The notes: generated by a model from the letters alone, not told the origin. 7,079 bases of DNA from Candidatus Parabacteroides intestinavium (GCA_019118725.1 DWYO01000076.1:1-7079); one strand, 5' to 3'. Shown: positions 1 to 7,054, counted from the first letter of the stretch. Made by a program: numbers and translations.

Positions 1-540
1 CGTTATGAAGAGGCAGTGAATCTGATTGTAGAACATGTACACACATTAGGCGGGAAGTTGATTACCAGCGGTATGGGAAAAGCCGGACAAATCGCTATGA
101 ATATCGCAACAACGTTCAGTTCTACGGGGACACCGGCCTCTTTTTTGCACCCGAGCGAGGCTCAACACGGGGATTTAGGCATTGTCCGCGAACATGATAT
201 CATGTTATTGATTTCCAATTCCGGCAAGACACGCGAGTTGGTAGAGTTGGTTACATTAACACGTGGATTAGTCCCGGATATGAAATTCATCGTAATTACC
301 GGTAATCCGGATAGCGCTTTGGCGCATGAAGCTACAATCTGCTTACCGACCGGTTCGCCGGCTGAGGTTTGCCCGTTGGGATTAACACCAACAACTTCGA
401 CCACAGTAATGACAGTAATAGGAGATATTTTGGTGGTCGGGACTATGAAAAAAATTCATTTTACAAATAAAGATTATGCGAAACGGCATCATGGCGGTTA
501 TTTAGGATCAAAAAGTCGCGAGCAGAGCAAGAACGAATAG
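1..540 (+). CDS. kdsD: Arabinose-5-phosphate isomerase, single SIS domain (5' end outside window)
   Basis: Interconverts D-ribulose 5-phosphate and D-arabinose 5-phosphate in the cytoplasm, the entry step to Kdo for lipopolysaccharide. The reading frame is open from base 1, so the start lies upstream; the GTG at 16 is an internal valine. Seen in the sequence: the sugar-phosphate loop TSGMGKAGQ (about 55-85), HPSEAQHGDLG (148-180), SNSGK (about 214-230), CPLGLTPTTSTT (370-405) and a C-terminal HHGGYLG (487-507). The CPLGLxPTxSTT and HxxGxLG blocks are typical of the KdsD/KpsF/GutQ family and separate it from other SIS proteins. The protein stops just after HHGGYLG, so the two CBS domains of Escherichia coli KdsD are absent; single-domain forms are known, including one from Bacteroides fragilis. 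The GutQ/KdsD-type SNSGE is SNSGK here. The stop is 14 bases before the sugar kinase gene, suggesting an operon. The family call is firm; the exact substrate is inferred. Confidence 0.88.
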   Translation, partial: RYEEAVNLIVEHVHTLGGKLITSGMGKAGQIAMNIATTFSSTGTPASFLHPSEAQHGDLGIVREHDIMLLISNSGKTRELVELVTLTRGLVPDMKFIVITGNPDSALAHEATICLPTGSPAEVCPLGLTPTTSTTVMTVIGDILVVGTMKKIHFTNKDYAKRHHGGYLGSKSREQSKNE

Positions 541-554
541 AAGAAAATCGGAGT

Positions 555-1463
555 ATGAGAAAAATAATTGGCATTGGCGAAACTATTTTGGATATCGTAT
601 TTAAAGACAATAAGCCTTATGCGGCTATCCCGGGTGGGTCTGTATTCAACGGATTGGTTTCTTTGGGGCGCTTGGGACAAGAGGTTCTTTTCATCAGTGA
701 AATTGGGAATGACCGTGTCGGCGATATGATTCAATCTTTCATGGAGGAAAATCATATTTCCACCCAATATGTGGATCGGTTTCCAGATGGCAAAAGTCCG
801 ATTTCGCTGGCTTTTCTGGATGAGCATCAGAATGCCAATTATGTTTTCTATAAAGATTATCCGAAACAACGACTGGAAGTACCCTTACCTCCCATAGAGG
901 AGGATGATATCTTCATCTTCGGTTCCTATTATTCCTTAAATCCAGTGTTACGCAAGCGGGTCCGTGAATTTTTGGAATATGCCAAGGAAAGGAACGCGAT
1001 TATTTATTATGATCCGAATTTCCGTAAAGCGCATGCACATGAAGCTATTCATGTCATGCCTTCTGTACTGGAGAATTTCGAGTTTTCTGATATTATAAGA
1101 GGATCGGATGAGGATTTTCTGAATTTGTTCGGCGAAACTGATTTGGATAATGTGTACCGGGAACATATCCAGTTCTATTGCAATATTTTTCTGACCACCC
1201 GTGGAGCCGATGGCGCAGACCTTCGCACCAAGGATTGGATGCTTCATTTTGATGCTCCATCGGTTCAACCGGTCAGCACCATCGGAGCCGGTGATAATTT
1301 CAATGCAGGCATCTTATACGGATTGCTCAAATATGACATCCGAAAGAAAGATCTGCCCCATCTTACGCGTGAAGATTGGGAAAAGGTAGTCCGCTGCGGC
1401 ATCGAACTCTCTACAGAGGTTTGTCAGAGTTATGACAATTATATTGCGAAGCGTAATCAATAA
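555..1463 (+). CDS. PfkB-family carbohydrate kinase
   Basis: Cytoplasmic ATP-dependent sugar kinase of the ribokinase/PfkB fold, 302 residues, the usual family length. Seen: N-terminal strand IIGIGETILDIVF (4-16), the substrate-side glycine motif PGGSVFNG (26-33), DPNFR (153-157), TRGADGA (215-221), and the C-terminal signature STIGAGDNFNAG (241-252), in which Asp247 of GAGD is the expected catalytic base and the preceding glycines form the anion hole. The signature has Ser where many members have Asp, a substitution the family pattern allows. The ATG follows GGAG closely (550-553), and the gene begins 14 bases after the isomerase stop. The substrate cannot be read from sequence: fructose, ribose or another furanose are all possible. 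Location beside an arabinose-5-phosphate isomerase hints at pentose or Kdo-related metabolism, but this is inference only. Confidence 0.9.
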   Translation: MRKIIGIGETILDIVFKDNKPYAAIPGGSVFNGLVSLGRLGQEVLFISEIGNDRVGDMIQSFMEENHISTQYVDRFPDGKSPISLAFLDEHQNANYVFYKDYPKQRLEVPLPPIEEDDIFIFGSYYSLNPVLRKRVREFLEYAKERNAIIYYDPNFRKAHAHEAIHVMPSVLENFEFSDIIRGSDEDFLNLFGETDLDNVYREHIQFYCNIFLTTRGADGADLRTKDWMLHFDAPSVQPVSTIGAGDNFNAGILYGLLKYDIRKKDLPHLTREDWEKVVRCGIELSTEVCQSYDNYIAKRNQ

Positions 1464-1485
1464 AGAGAAAGGCAATAACAATAGA

Positions 1486-2544
1486 ATGGTGATGAGATAT
1501 ATTATAAGTATAATGGGCTTTCTGCTCACTTTCATGAGCTGTTCGTCTGACAAATGTGACGTCCGTGCACTTTGTGTGCGTGATGAGATAGGGAATTACA
1601 TCATCAAGTGGGAAACCAATCCGCAAATTAAAGGCACGGTCAAGGTGTACGTTTCTGATACACCAGATAAGTTTGATATGTCTCAGCCTGTAATTTATGC
1701 AGACATCCAAAATGGGGTTGCCCGTTATGTTACCCAAGATAATTTGAAGCGGAAATATTTCCGAATTACTTTCAATGACGTCTGCCCGCAAGATATCGCG
1801 GCACGCTATTCGTTTATGGATCGCATCCAAAACTTTCGGGACTTAGGAGGTTATTCCGCACAGAAAGGCAAGCATGTAAGGTGGGGTATGATTTATCGTT
1901 CCGGATGTATAAGTCAGTATAGTGACCGGGATTCAATCCGACTTTTATTAAGTGGAATAAAAACGATTATTGATTTGCGCCCTCAAGAAGAAATAAACGA
2001 GCGTCCCATCCATTTCCCGAATGTGAAGGTTATTTCGATGCCGATTCTTGACGGGAATAAAGAAGACTTCTTAGAGCGTCTGATGGAAAACAAGGTACGC
2101 AAGCGTGATGGTAAGATTTACTTGGAAGATACCTATATCCGTTTCGTTACAGAATGCTCTGAGTCCTATGCACAAGTCTTGCAGATATTTTTGGATGAAG
2201 CGAATTACCCGATTCTCTTGCAAGGGACATTGGGAAAAGACCGCGTTGGTTATCTTTCTGCTTTGTTGCTTACAATGCTGGGGGTTCCGTATGATTCGGT
2301 CCTCAAAGATTATCTGGCTTCGAACCAATATATAGATCCGAGTTTCATGTCACAAACGGTTTCTTCGTTAAGTTCGGATGCACAGGAGACCATGACCACC
2401 CTGCTCCTTGTAGACGAATCATTTCTAGACATTGCCTACAAGGAAATCGATAAACAGTTCGGATCTTTTAAGGAATATCTGGAAGATGAACTGGATTTAT
2501 CTGCTAAAAAACAAGAAAAGCTGAAAGATATCCTATTGAGATAG
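1486..2544 (+). CDS. Tyrosine-phosphatase-like lipoprotein, predicted catalytically dead
   Basis: From the ATG at 1486 the protein has 352 residues. It opens with a basic, hydrophobic signal sequence ending FMSC, so Cys19 is a likely lipidation site (imperfect lipobox) and the protein is probably an envelope lipoprotein. Residues about 25-105 look like a beta-sandwich (Fn3/Ig-like) region. The phosphatase domain (Y_phosphatase3-like) runs from about 110 to 285, with NFRDLGGY (116-123), GMIYRSG (134-140), IDLRPQEE (162-169) and the P-loop LLQGTLGKDRVG (244-255). Active relatives have HCxxGKDR(T/V)G there; here His-Cys is Gln246-Gly247 (bases 2221-2226), so the nucleophile is missing while Arg253 remains. 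The frame is otherwise full length. The frame extends to an ATG at 1432 inside the kinase gene, but 1486 is preferred because purine-rich AAAGAGAAAGG (1462-1472) precedes it and the signal sequence begins there; 1492 is an alternative. The gene follows the kinase by 22 bases, probably in one operon. Confidence 0.85.
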   Translation: MVMRYIISIMGFLLTFMSCSSDKCDVRALCVRDEIGNYIIKWETNPQIKGTVKVYVSDTPDKFDMSQPVIYADIQNGVARYVTQDNLKRKYFRITFNDVCPQDIAARYSFMDRIQNFRDLGGYSAQKGKHVRWGMIYRSGCISQYSDRDSIRLLLSGIKTIIDLRPQEEINERPIHFPNVKVISMPILDGNKEDFLERLMENKVRKRDGKIYLEDTYIRFVTECSESYAQVLQIFLDEANYPILLQGTLGKDRVGYLSALLLTMLGVPYDSVLKDYLASNQYIDPSFMSQTVSSLSSDAQETMTTLLLVDESFLDIAYKEIDKQFGSFKEYLEDELDLSAKKQEKLKDILLR

Positions 2545-2547
2545 GAT
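2530..2547 (+). other. Small hairpin over the stop codon of the phosphatase-like gene
   Basis: ATCCTAT (2530-2536) pairs perfectly with ATAGGAT (2541-2547) around a TGAG loop; the TAG stop (2542-2544) lies in the right arm. The stem is short and AT-rich and no T-run follows directly, so it is at best a weak terminator or mRNA-end structure. It may also be chance. Confidence 0.3.
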
Positions 2548-2566
2548 TAGGCTCATAAGATTTTCC

Positions 2567-2574
2567 TACCTTTG
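2567..2574 (+). promoter_or_regulatory. Bacteroidota -7 promoter element (TACCTTTG) for the helicase gene
   Basis: TACCTTTG fits the TAnnTTTG consensus read by the Bacteroidota primary sigma factor. It lies in the 75-base gap between the phosphatase-like gene and the helicase gene. No clear TTTG -33 element is visible at the expected distance (about 2543-2550 reads AGGATTAG). Transcription would begin near 2580, leaving a leader of about 40 bases. That is too short for a long cold-shock-type leader. Confidence 0.6.
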
Positions 2575-2619
2575 CACCGCAAAAAGGTATCATAATTTAT
2601 CACCATTAACAATCGCGAT

Positions 2620-4353
2620 TTGAAAACATTTGAAGAATTAGGAGTTGCCGCACCTATCCTGAAGGCAATTCAAGAATTGGGATATGAATCTCCCATGCCC
2701 GTTCAAGAGGAAGTGATTCCTTTTCTATTGGGAGAAGATAACGATGTAATAGCATTGGCACAGACAGGAACCGGAAAGACTGCTGCTTACGGATTACCCA
2801 TATTACAGAAAATTGATGTGGAGAACTACCAGCCCCAAGCATTGGTATTGTGTCCTACCCGTGAATTGTGCCTGCAGATTGCAGATGATTTGAATGATTA
2901 TTCCAAGTACATTGACCATCTGAGGGTTCTCCCGGTTTACGGCGGGTCGAGTATCGAGAGCCAGATCAAGACCTTGAAACGGGGCGTTCATGTTGTAGTA
3001 GCGACACCGGGCCGTTTGCTGGATTTGATGAACCGGAAAACAGTGAATCTGTCTGCTATCCGGAATGTAATTTTGGACGAAGCAGACGAGATGCTGAACA
3101 TGGGATTTTCGGAGAGTATCGATGCAATTCTGGCTGAGGTTCCTACAACGAGAAATATGTTACTCTTCTCGGCTACCATGCCACAGGGTATCGCCTCCAT
3201 TAGCAAGAAATATATGAACCATCCGAAGGAGATTGTCATCGGCCGAAAAAATGAAGGGAATAAGAATATCCGTGACATCTATTATATGGTTCGTGCTCAG
3301 GATAAATACCTGGCTCTAAAACGTATTGCCGATTTCTATCCGAATATTTACGGCATTATCTTCTGTCGTACGCGTAAAGAGACACAGGAAATAGCTGACA
3401 AGTTGATTCAAGATGGCTACAATGCCGATTCCTTGCACGGCGAACTGAGTCAAGCGCAACGGGATTATGTGATGCAAAAGTTCCGCATCAAGAATCTGCA
3501 GCTTCTGGTAGCTACCGATGTGGCTGCCCGCGGATTGGATGTGGATGATTTGACACATGTAATCAATTATGGGCTTCCAGATGAAGTAGAGTCATACACC
3601 CACCGTCGCGGACGTACCGGTAGAGCCGGGAAAACGGGTATTTCCATTTCTATTTGCCATGTGAAAGAAAAAAGGAAAATCAAGGAAATAGAAAAGGTTA
3701 TCAATAAACAGTTTGAAAAAGGGGTAATGCCTACCGGAAAGGAGATTTGCGCGAAACAGCTGTTTAATTTGGTAGATCAGATTGAGAAGGTCAAAGTCAA
3801 CGAAGAGGAAATCGCCGAGTTAATGCCTCAGATTTACCGCAAATTGGAATGGCTGGACAAAGAGGATATCATTAAACGCATGGTTTCCTTAGAGTTCAAC
3901 CGGATGATCGACTATTATAAAGATGCGGATGAGATTGAGACTATTGATGACAAACCGTCACGCAAGGAAAAAGATGGAAAACGAAGCCGTAAGGCTGAAG
4001 AGGGTTTTACACGCTTGTTCATCAATTTCGGAAAGAAAGACGGCTTGTTTGTCAATGATCTGATTGATATTGTTCACCGATGTGTCAAAGGCAAAGTTCG
4101 GATAGGCAGGATTGACCTGATGGAAAAATTCTCTTTCTTCGAAGTAGAAGAAGCTGAAGCACGCCGTGTGGTCAAACGAATGAATGGATTTGAATTGGAC
4201 GGACGTCGTATTTCTGTAGAATTCGCCCAAGAAAAGGCTGAAGAGAACGATAAGAAAGGCTCAAAAGGAAAAGGCCGCAAGCGCCGCAGCACAGCTCAGA
4301 ACCGATTCATGCGTGAAAGCAAAAAGCGAACAGATAAGAAAAAACGGAAATAA
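2620..4353 (+). CDS. DEAD-box ATP-dependent RNA helicase, DeaD/CsdA-like, TTG start
   Basis: Unwinds RNA duplexes using ATP in the cytoplasm; relatives act in ribosome assembly, RNA decay and cold adaptation. 577 residues. Core motifs in order: Q-motif region with Phe4 and PMPVQ (25-29), AQTGTGKT (47-54), PTREL (79-83), TPGR (129-132), DEAD (153-156), SAT (184-186), IIFCRT (246-251), ATDVAARGLD (298-307), HRRGRTGRAG (328-337). A linker follows, then a DbpA/CsdA-type RNA-binding domain (about 462-535, GFTRLFINFGKKDGL to RRISVEFA) and a Lys/Arg-rich tail (about 537-577). All catalytic motifs are intact. Start: an in-frame stop lies at 2593-2595, no ATG lies between it and 2620, and the next ATG (residue 26) would cut off the Q motif, so TTG at 2620 is chosen; it gives the family-typical beginning MKTFEELG. 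There is no clear Shine-Dalgarno site. The gene probably has its own promoter (2567-2574) and ends at the hairpin at 4364. The family is certain; the cellular role is inferred. Confidence 0.96.
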   Translation: MKTFEELGVAAPILKAIQELGYESPMPVQEEVIPFLLGEDNDVIALAQTGTGKTAAYGLPILQKIDVENYQPQALVLCPTRELCLQIADDLNDYSKYIDHLRVLPVYGGSSIESQIKTLKRGVHVVVATPGRLLDLMNRKTVNLSAIRNVILDEADEMLNMGFSESIDAILAEVPTTRNMLLFSATMPQGIASISKKYMNHPKEIVIGRKNEGNKNIRDIYYMVRAQDKYLALKRIADFYPNIYGIIFCRTRKETQEIADKLIQDGYNADSLHGELSQAQRDYVMQKFRIKNLQLLVATDVAARGLDVDDLTHVINYGLPDEVESYTHRRGRTGRAGKTGISISICHVKEKRKIKEIEKVINKQFEKGVMPTGKEICAKQLFNLVDQIEKVKVNEEEIAELMPQIYRKLEWLDKEDIIKRMVSLEFNRMIDYYKDADEIETIDDKPSRKEKDGKRSRKAEEGFTRLFINFGKKDGLFVNDLIDIVHRCVKGKVRIGRIDLMEKFSFFEVEEAEARRVVKRMNGFELDGRRISVEFAQEKAEENDKKGSKGKGRKRRSTAQNRFMRESKKRTDKKKRK

Positions 4354-4363
4354 ACCCATCAAG

Positions 4364-4406
4364 TAAAGGCGGTGTGTCAGAAAGAGATATTGGCACACCG
4401 CCTTTA
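4364..4406. terminator. Bidirectional intrinsic terminator between convergent genes
   Basis: TAAAGGCGGTGTG (4364-4376) is the exact reverse complement of CACACCGCCTTTA (4394-4406). The pairing can extend inward by a G-T wobble and two more pairs, leaving a loop of about 11 bases. The GC-rich core is flanked by A and T bases on both sides, though neither side has a long T-run. It sits 10 bases after the helicase stop and 38 bases after the GH43 stop on the other strand, so it can serve both transcripts. Confidence 0.8.
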
Positions 4407-4444
4407 ATATAGGATAATTCCGTATCTTATCAATCAAAGTATCG

Positions 4445-5986
4445 TCATCTTATCGGATAACTCATCCGTACATATTCAAACTCGGCAGCACCTGCGCCTT
4501 GTTGGAACAATCCGGGACGGGCTACACGATCCCATTGTACCAGACTTTTTTGCAGACCATTCTTCTCTTCTTGAATCGAAAGCCAACTCCGATTATCCAA
4601 ACTATAGGAGAAACTTTCAGGATGTCCGCCTTTAACCTGCATACGCAAGTAGACGACAGCCTGGTTTTCCGGTAATGGAATCGGTTCACTCAATACTATA
4701 TCCTCTCCGGATTTTACCATCTTCAGTTGCAAATTATCTCCTTGTACTCCAAAAGTGACATAGTTTTTATCATCCCCATACAGAGTAAGTCCTTTCCAAG
4801 CTTGATTCTGATTGGCAACAGCTGTCTCCATGCAATAAAGCGAAGCTTCCGGACGCAAACAAAGTGCGGTTCCTCCCGTGCAATCCGGTTTCAGTGTGCC
4901 TTGTAAAGACAAGCGTCCTTTTTCCAATCGGATATCCGGTGTAGAATAAGGATAATTCCACGACCAAGCTACATTCAATTTCCGTGAAGCGAAATCATCT
5001 TGAAAGGCGAACACCGGTTGTTGGGCTGTCCGAGGAAAAGGTGTAGGATGCTGCAATTTGGCCTCTTCTCCTTCCTTGAAATGGAACCAGTCATCTTCGC
5101 CTAAAACAATCTCCTGAAGAATCGGTTGGCGCCCCATAAAGAAATCATCTCCTGTCAGATAAGCATGGCAAAGATAAAACATCCGTCCGTCAGGAGTGGT
5201 GGCTATCGTACCATGCCCACAAGATTGTACGGTCTTCCCATCACCATGTAGAATTGGATTGCCTTCATATTTCTCATACGGACCTTTCAAATACTTGGAA
5301 CGGGCAATTGCTACCGCATAATCACTCTGCGGCCCACAGCAACCGTTCACCGAATAAATCAGGTAATAATAATCACCGGCTTTCAGCCAATGTTGGCCCT
5401 CCATACCTCTTCGTTCGTCATCCTTCAACAAAGAAAATATTTCTCCATCCAAACGCAGACCATCATCCGACAATTTGCATCCTAACAACTCAATCGGACG
5501 TTTATCTAATCCGTAAGCCTTCCAACTGATATACAAATCACCGCCATCCTCCAGGATAAACGCGTCGATCGCCTCTGTGCCATATTCCACTACAACTCCG
5601 TGGTCCGTATAAGGTCCTGCCGGAGAATCTGCCGTTGCTACACCGATATACGAAATGCCATCAGATTTCCGCCGCGCGGTATAATAGACGTAAGTCTTAC
5701 CTTTATACTGGAAAAGTTCCGGAGCCCAGAAAGAGGATTTGGTCCATTCCGGTTGCTGATCAAACAGGTGTCCGATCTGCACCCAATTGACCAGATCAGA
5801 AGATTGGTACAACGGATAGAACGGAGCCCACTCCGATGAGGTACCTGCTGCATAATACGTCTGATTCACCCGAATAATAGTAGGATCTGCCACATCTCCA
5901 TGAATAACCGGGTTCTGATACGTTTGTTGGGCCTGCAGCCCGCAGAGACAACACAAGCCCAAAAGAGATAATACATGTTTTTTCAT
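4445..5986 (-). CDS. Secreted glycoside hydrolase family 43 enzyme
   Basis: Predicted exported beta-xylosidase or alpha-L-arabinofuranosidase-type enzyme acting on hemicellulose or pectin side chains. 513 residues. The signal peptide is MKKHVLSLLGLCCLCGLQA with likely cleavage near residue 19; the cysteines in it do not fit a good lipobox, so a periplasmic protein is favoured over a lipoprotein. The five-bladed propeller domain runs from about 24 to 315. Expected catalytic residues are all present: Asp34 in DVADP (base), Asp141 in AIDAF (pKa modulator) and Glu196 in RGMEGQHW (acid). His258 in GHGT fits the metal-site histidine of the fold. Residues about 325-512 form a concanavalin-like beta-sandwich of the kind found C-terminal in many GH43 xylosidases (DDFAS, FGVQGDNLQLKM). 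It follows the DUF4468 gene by 33 bases on the same strand. Subfamily and substrate cannot be fixed by eye, and no SusC/D genes are visible nearby. Confidence 0.93.
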   Translation of the reverse strand: MKKHVLSLLGLCCLCGLQAQQTYQNPVIHGDVADPTIIRVNQTYYAAGTSSEWAPFYPLYQSSDLVNWVQIGHLFDQQPEWTKSSFWAPELFQYKGKTYVYYTARRKSDGISYIGVATADSPAGPYTDHGVVVEYGTEAIDAFILEDGGDLYISWKAYGLDKRPIELLGCKLSDDGLRLDGEIFSLLKDDERRGMEGQHWLKAGDYYYLIYSVNGCCGPQSDYAVAIARSKYLKGPYEKYEGNPILHGDGKTVQSCGHGTIATTPDGRMFYLCHAYLTGDDFFMGRQPILQEIVLGEDDWFHFKEGEEAKLQHPTPFPRTAQQPVFAFQDDFASRKLNVAWSWNYPYSTPDIRLEKGRLSLQGTLKPDCTGGTALCLRPEASLYCMETAVANQNQAWKGLTLYGDDKNYVTFGVQGDNLQLKMVKSGEDIVLSEPIPLPENQAVVYLRMQVKGGHPESFSYSLDNRSWLSIQEEKNGLQKSLVQWDRVARPGLFQQGAGAAEFEYVRMSYPIR

Positions 5987-6019
5987 GTTCTATTAGTTTG
6001 TTTTTTTGTATAGCTGATC
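5987..6019 (-). other. A-rich spacer and translation leader before the GH43 gene
   Basis: Read on the minus strand, this 33-base gap contains the run ACAAAAAAACAAACTAATAG just before the ATG. It has no Shine-Dalgarno match and no TAnnTTTG element. This fits the A-rich leaders common in Bacteroidota and supports read-through from the upstream DUF4468 gene rather than a separate promoter. Confidence 0.45.
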
Positions 6020-7054
6020 TTATTTCACCCAAATTTTCAATACTTCACCAATGACCGTCCGTTTATCGCCTTCTGCGGTCTCCCCTTGTTTGCTACATTC
6101 AATGATCATCCAGACCGCATCTTGCGAGAAGGGCTCCGGCGCAAACTGCAACGTATATACCTCACCGTCCTTCACCTGCTGATAGAAATGACTGTCCGCA
6201 TCAAGCGTGATGGAAGCGATGTCCTTGCTGAACATTTTTCCGAATCCTTTCCATTCTGCTTGGTTCTCCGTAATGTTATTGTCGGCCATTTTAATTCGCA
6301 GAACACTTTGTTGCAGCAACTGAACCAATGTGCTCGGCATATCCTCTACCGACATAGCTTTGAAGCCTTCTGGAGTGCCTAATGCCGGAACGATAGGCGT
6401 AGCCGGAATGACTGCCTGCTTTCCCGGAGCAGTTACAGGTTCCGGTGCTGCGGTAGCTTCGGTCTCTTCTGGAGGCAATATTTGTACCCCGGCTTTCTGG
6501 AAAGCTTCTTCGGCACTTTGGAAAAGCGCATCGGCAAAATCGATGGTACCCCGGCGGAATTTGCCGGTGATGCGGTTCAATTTGCCTTTACGCAAAGCAT
6601 ATTGGTCGGTAATCCATTCCTCAGCTGCATATTTTTCCGGTTCACGTTGATAAGCGACAGAATATTCATAACGGATATTCGTCAACTTGATCCGGCAAGC
6701 GTTATCTTCACAATAAATCAAGGCTTGATAAGACATCAACGAACGGTCTAACGCCAAAATCGTACTGGAAAACACAATATATTCTTTGCCCGTTGCGGCA
6801 ATTTCACCTCCCTCGGGGTTTTGAAACGCTACCCGACACTGCTGCCCCTCTTCATCATTAGTAACGAATCTCTCGTTCGCCCATTGCAAAGCGGTAGCAT
6901 ATACTTCCTGAAGGCTCATCGAGGGGGCGTCAATCTTTTTCGTAAAAACGACTCTTCCCTTTTCGACAGGGACAGCACCGTCCAGATATTTGGAATCATC
7001 TTGTGCTGACAAGAATAATGGCAAGAATGCCAACAGATAAAATACGTATTTCAT
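6020..7054 (-). CDS. Exported DUF4468 protein with an extra C-terminal domain
   Basis: 344 residues of unknown function. The signal peptide MKYVFYLLAFLPLFLSA probably cleaves before Gln18 (LSA-Q), with no lipobox, so the product is likely periplasmic. Residues about 33-135 match the DUF4468 (TBP-like fold) pattern by eye: a strand and helix start (VVFTKKIDAP, then SLQEVYATALQWANERF), then EYIVFSST and an alternating IYCEDNACRIKLTNIRYEY stretch. Residues about 136-190 are helical and charged, 192-230 form a Pro/Ala/Thr-rich linker, and 232-344 make a second compact region (SVEDMPSTLVQLLQQ, SITLDADSHFY, VWMIIECSKQ) that I do not recognise. Only 25 bases upstream lie in the window, so the promoter is not visible. 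The GH43 gene follows after 33 bases, suggesting co-transcription, but this does not prove a role in glycan use, since DUF4468 genes occur in many contexts. Confidence 0.85.
   Translation of the reverse strand: MKYVFYLLAFLPLFLSAQDDSKYLDGAVPVEKGRVVFTKKIDAPSMSLQEVYATALQWANERFVTNDEEGQQCRVAFQNPEGGEIAATGKEYIVFSSTILALDRSLMSYQALIYCEDNACRIKLTNIRYEYSVAYQREPEKYAAEEWITDQYALRKGKLNRITGKFRRGTIDFADALFQSAEEAFQKAGVQILPPEETEATAAPEPVTAPGKQAVIPATPIVPALGTPEGFKAMSVEDMPSTLVQLLQQSVLRIKMADNNITENQAEWKGFGKMFSKDIASITLDADSHFYQQVKDGEVYTLQFAPEPFSQDAVWMIIECSKQGETAEGDKRTVIGEVLKIWVK

Noticed and set aside
16..18. GTG at 16 as the start of the isomerase gene
   Set aside because: The frame is open to base 1 with plausible coding sequence (RYEEAV), and starting at 16 would shorten the SIS domain at its N-terminal helix. 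It reads as a partial gene.
498..869. 123-residue minus-strand open frame opposite the kinase gene
   Set aside because: It is a shadow of the PfkB kinase coding sequence with no family resemblance.
1432..1485. Longer N-terminus for the phosphatase-like gene from the ATG at 1432
   Set aside because: It would overlap the kinase gene by 32 bases and put a polar stretch (SVINKEKGNNNR) before the signal sequence. The purine-rich site and the hydrophobic signal favour 1486.
1411..1830. 139-residue minus-strand open frame opposite the kinase and phosphatase-like genes
   Set aside because: It overlaps two well-supported genes on the other strand, has no recognisable domain and has no start context.
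2545..2619. Cold-shock or riboswitch leader ahead of the helicase gene
   Set aside because: The predicted leader is only about 40 bases, with no stable structure or known aptamer motif visible.
4450..4460. Palindrome TTATCGGATAA at the end of the GH43 gene
   Set aside because: It is only 5 bp per arm and lies inside the coding sequence; chance is sufficient.
5930..5986. Lipoprotein signal on the GH43 enzyme because of Cys12, Cys13 and Cys15
   Set aside because: None of these cysteines is preceded by a good lipobox, and LQA-Q gives a reasonable ordinary signal-peptidase site.
6330..6650. Plus-strand open frame opposite the DUF4468 gene, with low-complexity Ala/Gly/Ser sequence
   Set aside because: Its composition is explained as the antisense of the Pro/Ala/Thr-rich linker; no independent gene signal is seen.
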